The notes beneath the pieces were generated by a model that saw only the letters and a program-made list of their open reading frames with translations, did not search any database and was not told the origin of the DNA. Shown in pieces: positions 60,001 to 64,000 of a DNA stretch of 64,000 nucleotides (the first letter of the stretch is position 1; each line of letters starts with the position of its first letter). The position numbers and the translations under genes are program-made. This DNA comes from Medicago truncatula (Eukaryota > Streptophyta > Magnoliopsida > Fabales > Fabaceae), in the NCBI RefSeq assembly GCF_003473485.1, contig NC_053046.1, positions 19,496,001 through 19,560,000 on the forward strand, in the 5' to 3' direction.

Positions 60001-60655
60001 ATGTAAGCATATATTATAACCACTTTTTGAAAATAACTACCCAATTCTAATTGGATTTCAGTGTAAAAAAACTAGTTACACCGTCAGTGTATCATCCAAT
60101 AAATACATACCATATTGCCATTTAAGCATAGATTATAACCACTTTTTGAAAATAACTACTCAATTCTAATTGGATGTCAGTGAAAAACTAGTTTACACTG
60201 ACGGTGCATCATCTATCTAATAAATAATACCTATCACCTTGTCATGTAAGCATTGATTATAACCACTTTTTAAAAACAACTACTCAATTATCAATTCCAA
60301 TTAGACATCAGTGTAAAACCATGTCCCATATTTTCTAATAAATAATAATGATTGAAGCTTACCTCAGGAACAAATGCTTGAAGAAATCGTCTCCAAACAT
60401 GAGTAAAGCGTGCACCAGATCTGTATAAATAAATGTTAAAGAAGAAAGAAGAATAAGGAGAAAGAATAATTGAGAATGGAATTGTGAAAGGGAAAGGAAG
60501 AAGAAGAACCTTCGAATGGAGAAAGAGGAAGAAGAAGCTTTGATAGTGAAAGTTTTAGAGAGTTTAGTGGGAGATGAACCGTTCCATTCTTCTAATGTTA
60601 ATAATGATGTCTTGTTGGATGCAGAAGAAGAAGAAGAAGATGAAACTGAATCCAT
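54063..60655 (-). CDS. RUS3: Root UVB sensitive family protein, RUS3-like (DUF647)
   Basis: Fifteen exons (minus): 60655-60510, 60420-60363, 59261-59202, 58762-58724, 58622-58560, 58227-58171, 58028-57965, 57430-57347, 57228-57146, 56852-56723, 55766-55674, 55146-55008, 54721-54681, 54590-54403 and 54161-54063; 447 residues, all phases consistent. The N-terminus is Ser-rich with LEEWNGSSPTKL, then RRFLQAFVPE, GFPSSVTPDYVPFQIWDLLQ, GLSTYIRTMLSTQ, ALLSAIGVGEKSATVIGATF, WFLRDLTGMLGGILFTFYQ, GSNLDSNAKMWRLVADLMND, TGVASGATRAALTQHF, QDNAADISAK, and HPLAIWFSFLSLT. The C-terminus has GWKTERLLSSPIIWRANW. RUS1 and RUS2 act in early seedling UV-B responses; the RUS3 role is poorly known. The N-terminal match, as I recall it, favours RUS3 over RUS1 or RUS2. 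Introns carry many MITEs. Confidence 0.93.
55265..55438. mobile_element. MITE in RUS intron 11
   Basis: The TIR CTAGGTAGCACCGACAC pairs with TGTCTCGGTGCTTTAGA. The 9 bp GGTCCTAAC is duplicated at 55256-55264 and 55439-55447. The interior shares ACATTCAATTA...CCATTTTCTCAAA with the element at 58378 in inverse. Confidence 0.8.
58378..58490. mobile_element. Related MITE in RUS intron 5
   Basis: CAGCACTGATACGGATACC at the left and GTTGGACACCGAAC at the right resemble the TIRs of the 55265 element. The interior is an inverted match to it. Edges approximate. Confidence 0.5.
58816..59169. mobile_element. Mutator-like MITE in RUS intron 3
   Basis: GAGTAAATCAGCATTT and the inverted AAATGCCGATTTACTC form TIRs of about 30 bp. 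The flanks TAGTTTTGA (58807-58815) and TAGTTTTGG (59170-59178) match at 8 of 9. The interior has AATTTAGTCCCTTAAACTT-type words common in legume elements. Confidence 0.7.
59375..60345. repeat. Tandem MITE-like array in RUS intron 2
   Basis: Repeated units of about 125-130 bp share ACCACTTTTTGAAAATAAC, CAATTCTAATTGGA, and palindromic CAGTGTAAAACTAGTTTACACTG words. A larger duplication with an offset of about 510 bp includes part of exon 2 (59851-59880). Confidence 0.75.
59851..59880 (-). pseudogene. Partial duplicate of RUS exon 2
   Basis: Minus-strand sequence repeats the last 28 bases of exon 2 (RFLQAF.PE) with two changes. The donor is GC instead of GT, and no acceptor precedes it, so it should be silent. 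Confidence 0.7.
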
Positions 60656-60923
60656 GATGACCTGACCAGATCATGAACTGAAGTGCATAACCTTTGATGA
60701 CTTCGTAGGTAGACAGGTTTTGCAACTCGTGTCGTGTGTTTACAAGCGTATGTGGCACGTGAGTCCCCCTGTTTTAACCAATCAGGGATTTTGATCTCCT
60801 ATTTGTTATGGAAAATTAATTTGATAAATTTTTGTCATCATATTTGTTTTTGGGATAGCTTATGTTTTTACTCTTTTTCTTCTCTCTCTCTATTATTTAG
60901 AAAAGAATTGGTTATCACAAAAT
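60656..60923 (-). promoter_or_regulatory. Upstream region of RUS gene
   Basis: About 270 bp between the RUS start and a LINE insertion. It contains CACGTGAG (60755-60762) with a CACGTG G-box, a light/ABA-response motif in plants. No clear TATA box. Confidence 0.4.
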
Positions 60924-60939
60924 TATTTTGAAAATAGTT

Positions 60940-62068
60940 TTTTTTTTTTAAGCAAAAGACGGGATGCAGAGGGGTAACCTGCTGCAACACCCTAATCTTA
61001 TCTTATAATATTAGAAAAGTACAAAAGAAAAAAAAGAAAAAGAAAAAAAGAGGGGGGACTAAAGCTAAAACCCTCGACAAAAAAGAGGAAGATAAGAAAC
61101 TAAAATAAAAAAGAACAAAATAAAAGCATAAGGAACAACAATAGACCAACAAGCTAGCGCGGGGTACGGTTCGAAGCACCTACCTTGAATCCTTTGTTAG
61201 CCTCGGTTTGCTGCTTCTTTAACCTTCTTTTTGACTTTCTCGGAACCACCAGTTGAAATGGTTGATTTGTGTTTCCACCCAAATCAACACTCTCATAATT
61301 TTGAGCCATGTTAGACCAGGATTCACTCAAAAATTCCGTAACTTATTGGGCATCATTAGGAACTAGCCTTAAAACTTGCATGTCGTGAATTACATTTGAG
61401 CTAAAGTTTGACAAATTAGGGTTTGTCACCACCATAGATCTACCAAAGTCCTCCTGACTTGAAGGAGAATCTTGAATATAATCCGCATCCATGATTGCGT
61501 CACCCCAAGGGCCAAAAATAAGCATATCCGGAAATATATTGTGACGTTGGTCATCATTCAGTGTCTCAGCCAGAACAGAATCATCAACCTGCAAAGTTTG
61601 CTCACTAACCACTCCAACAGAGATATTAGGAACCTCTTCCTCATGGTTTAATCCCACAAACCTAACATTTGTAACTTCCCTAGACCTTATTATATCATGA
61701 ATGAGCGGGTCTATTTCTACAACAGTTGTATTGTAATCTATCACTTTTTTTAGCGTACCTGCAGGTGGTATGATCACGGCTTCAACCTTCTCAACATTTG
61801 AGGCAGTAGGCTTAATGACAGGCTGCACTTTGGGACTTTGATACTTGCAATTCTTAACAGAATGTCCAACAATCTGATGTGAGTTACATAATGGAGGAAG
61901 TTTTACAAACTCAACATCCACATAGAAATCAAAATCCTTCCTTTCAACTAGGATTCTTTCACGCATCTCTAATGTTAGATCAACCTCTATTAGAACTCTA
62001 GCATAATGACCGAAAGTTCTCTTGCTAGTTACTTCATCAAGTGCCAAAGGAGTTCCTAAAGCCCCTAC
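60940..62068 (-). mobile_element. Internally deleted LINE (L1): ORF1 plus 3' end
   Basis: A 16 bp target duplication, TATTTTGAAAATAGTT, lies at 60924-60939 and 62069-62084. A T-run at the left is the poly-A tail. Minus ORF (about 62068-61343) encodes the back half of a plant LINE ORF1 protein: LGTPLALDEVTSKRTFGHYA, RVLIEVDL, then a zinc knuckle CNSHQIVGHSVKNC in which the second Cys is His. It then has a 3' region (GAGGGTTTTAGCTTTAGTCC) shared with the 23 kb LINE. ORF2 (endonuclease/reverse transcriptase) is absent although both ends are present. Confidence 0.88.
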
Positions 62069-62084
62069 TATTTTGAAAATAGTT

Positions 62085-62969
62085 ATGTAAATATAATTTC
62101 TCAATTAATTATATGCATCTATGCACCTCATGTGACCTTGTGATACAAAGAAATAGAGATAGTGATTTAATAAAAATGATTATGTTAATGTTATGAAAAA
62201 AAAATATAAAAAGTAAATAAGATGTTGAATGATTGTGTATGAAATTAAGGGTGTATAAATATAGATTTGGCTTATATAAAATGAGCAACTCACTTTATAT
62301 TCGATTATCCACCAACTCCGTTCAATTATTTCTTTCCCTTTTTTCTTTTCTCATGTGTGATGATACAATGAATATTCAATTATCCGTATCATTTAAGGGA
62401 CATGTACCATGTACTTTATTAATGTAGGTCCAATGCACACCAAATTAATTAAACATATTTGTTTGGTAGTCAATCAGTCATATGTTGCCTATTCGTTAGT
62501 GATCTAAATTATGTTGTGTAATCTTATGTAGGTTGGGAGGATGCATATGCGACTGTTAGGAGAACTTTGGTGCCAAAGTTCAAATCAATGGTGAAAGATA
62601 TTGATGTAACATTAAATGTGGTTTATTGAGAAGTGTTTCGTAACATATCATAAATTACGTTGTTTGTATGATTCATCTGAATTAAAATCCGTTCCCATGG
62701 TATGATTAATGTAGTAAGGATTTATTATATGACTTATTCTATTGCCATTTTATAAAAGTTTTTAAAATTTTTTTAGAATTTACTTACAATATAACTCGTG
62801 CGTCAGCACAGGTCAACGTTCTAGTTATAATTATCTGAACCGTACTCCATTCATTGAAAACATATATTATATATAAAAATTAAAAAGTAAATTATATCCT
62901 CTAACCATATCAAAAGAGATAGAGATAGAGGATATATACTTATTTGTTAATTAGACACTTCACTCACAC

Positions 62970-62973
<4 letters not shown>
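62085..62973. other. Intergenic DNA
   Basis: No gene supported. An exon-like block at 62533-62628 (GWEDAYATVRRTLVPKFKSM) lacks a recognisable family. Confidence 0.35.

Positions 62974-63041
<68 letters not shown>
62974..63041. repeat. (TA)n and (AAT)n compound microsatellite
   Basis: TA repeats to about 63005, followed by twelve or so ATA/AAT units. It ends directly at the stop codon of the secreted-peptide ORF. Confidence 0.95.
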
Positions 63042-63042
<1 letters not shown>

Positions 63043-63258
63043 TTACTTCATGACTTCACTTCGTGGAGTGAAGTATGAAGACAAATTGGAACATGCACCG
63101 CTGAGTGGGTTGGTCATACACTCTTTGTACCAGATGATGCAAACCTTCCAATCAATAGTTGTTTGTTGGACGCCTCCTGTGGCCGCAACAGCAACAACCA
63201 CCAAGAAGAAGACTAGGAAAATCACACACGAAGCTTTCTTGGTCATGATCACTGCCAT
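63043..63258 (-). CDS. Putative small secreted peptide
   Basis: A 71-residue ORF (start 63258, or 63246 for the second Met) with a clear signal peptide (MTKKASCVIFLVFFLVVVAV, cleavage likely after an AVAA-like motif). The short mature part has three Cys (VCIIWYKEC...GAC). No NCR, RALF or snakin pattern fits: NCR peptides need four or six Cys. It may be a truncated or intron-containing gene; no neighbours inform its role. Confidence 0.45.
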   Translation of the reverse strand: MAVIMTKKASCVIFLVFFLVVVAVAATGGVQQTTIDWKVCIIWYKECMTNPLSGACSNLSSYFTPRSEVMK

Positions 63259-64000
63259 TTCAATTAATTAACTATGCTATGTTATGTTTGTTTTCTTTCT
63301 TTCGGCTTTGCTTTTGCTATTGCTATGCTCTCACCCCATCCTCAATATTATATTCAATTTTTCATTCAATTCAATTCCACATTCCCCATTTTGTTTACGT
63401 GTAAACACAGCAATATCATATTCTACTTCTAGCCCTAGTTTAACATTCATATATTATTTATTATCATGAAAATAACTTTTCATTAAATATGTTTATTTTA
63501 GATAAACAAATTGTTGTGTATGTCTTCAAATTTGTGAAGAATGGTAAAAATAGTTAATCCCAAGCAAGCTTTAACGTCTAGGAACTTCTCATTACCTAGT
63601 TTTTTCATAAGCAAAGAATTTGATTAAAAGTATATAAAGGGGTACCCCTTACATCAAGTATCACATAGGTACCAACAATTGCATGCATGCCACCAGGTCA
63701 GATTACCAATAAGAAATTATCAACAAACTGATTAACAATAAACTATTCCAAAGATAGCATTTTAAATCGATTAATGGTTGCAATACAGTCCTCAAACCCC
63801 CATAAAAAAATAAAAAAGATCATGATGCATAAAAGTGTTGATATTACCAAAAAGAAGGTTTTGCGAGTTAACCACCCTTCTACGGTCACTAACAATAATT
63901 GTGTATTCAGAAATTAGGGTGTGATCATACATTACAATATGGTAGCTTGTGTGATTATGGGATAGTTTTGCAAGTGAGATTGATATCGATGAATAGTATC
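63259..64000. other. Upstream of peptide ORF; window end
   Basis: No gene, repeat or TE terminus recognised. Confidence 0.4.

Noticed and set aside
62533-62628. Exon-like block with WEDAYATVRRTLV
   Set aside because: No recognisable family, no adjoining exons found; too little to call a gene.

Overview
The window looks like nuclear DNA of a papilionoid legume, most likely Medicago or a close relative. It is AT-rich and intron-bearing. It carries plant-only gene families (DUF679/DMP, B3/REM, LRR-XII receptor kinase, ureide permease, RUS/DUF647, WRKY) and a dense load of plant transposons: Stowaway, Mutator-like, hAT, CACTA, copia, LINE-L1 and tRNA-derived SINEs. Species is an inference from gene style and TE families, not a database match. 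No bacterial, organellar or viral segment was seen.

Layout. 0-5 kb: a nepenthesin-type aspartic protease gene broken by one in-frame stop, bounded by nested transposons. 6-8 kb: a hAT MITE, then an intact intronless DMP8/9-type gene (sperm membrane protein family). 9-21.4 kb: an inverted and tandem duplication block holding three intact proline-rich orphan genes (A at 12 kb on minus, B at 15.7 kb on plus, C at 19.8 kb on plus), one decayed copy at 9 kb, and a copia/CACTA junk insert. 21.7-27.3 kb: two further proline-rich genes (D and E, minus) that gain a C-terminal membrane segment and tail through a short second exon. 23-24 kb: a LINE relic between D and E. 27.7-30.7 kb: three TIR elements, including a 1.36 kb near-perfect foldback element.

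32.2-33.6 kb: a two-domain B3 (REM-like) gene with one doubtful junction. 34.6-37.8 kb: an intact two-exon LRR-XII receptor kinase (minus), followed by SINE and LINE insertions. 39.9-44.55 kb: a 4.6 kb CACTA element with TAA target duplication carrying a truncated WRKY IIb gene fragment. 46.3-48 kb: Mutator-like elements, one stuffed with a minisatellite. 49.8-53.0 kb: a seven-exon ureide permease (plus) with a GC-AG intron. 54.1-60.7 kb: a fifteen-exon RUS3-like DUF647 gene (minus), convergent with the permease; its intron 2 holds a tandem array with a partial copy of exon 2. 60.9-62.1 kb: an internally deleted LINE with a 16 bp target duplication. 63.0-63.3 kb: a small secreted-peptide ORF beside microsatellites.

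The genes do not form one pathway. The most unusual block is the 9-27 kb proline-rich family, which matches no domain I recognise and has expanded locally by inverted duplication. Splice sites, target duplications and reading frames were worked out by eye; homology calls rest on recalled family motifs.
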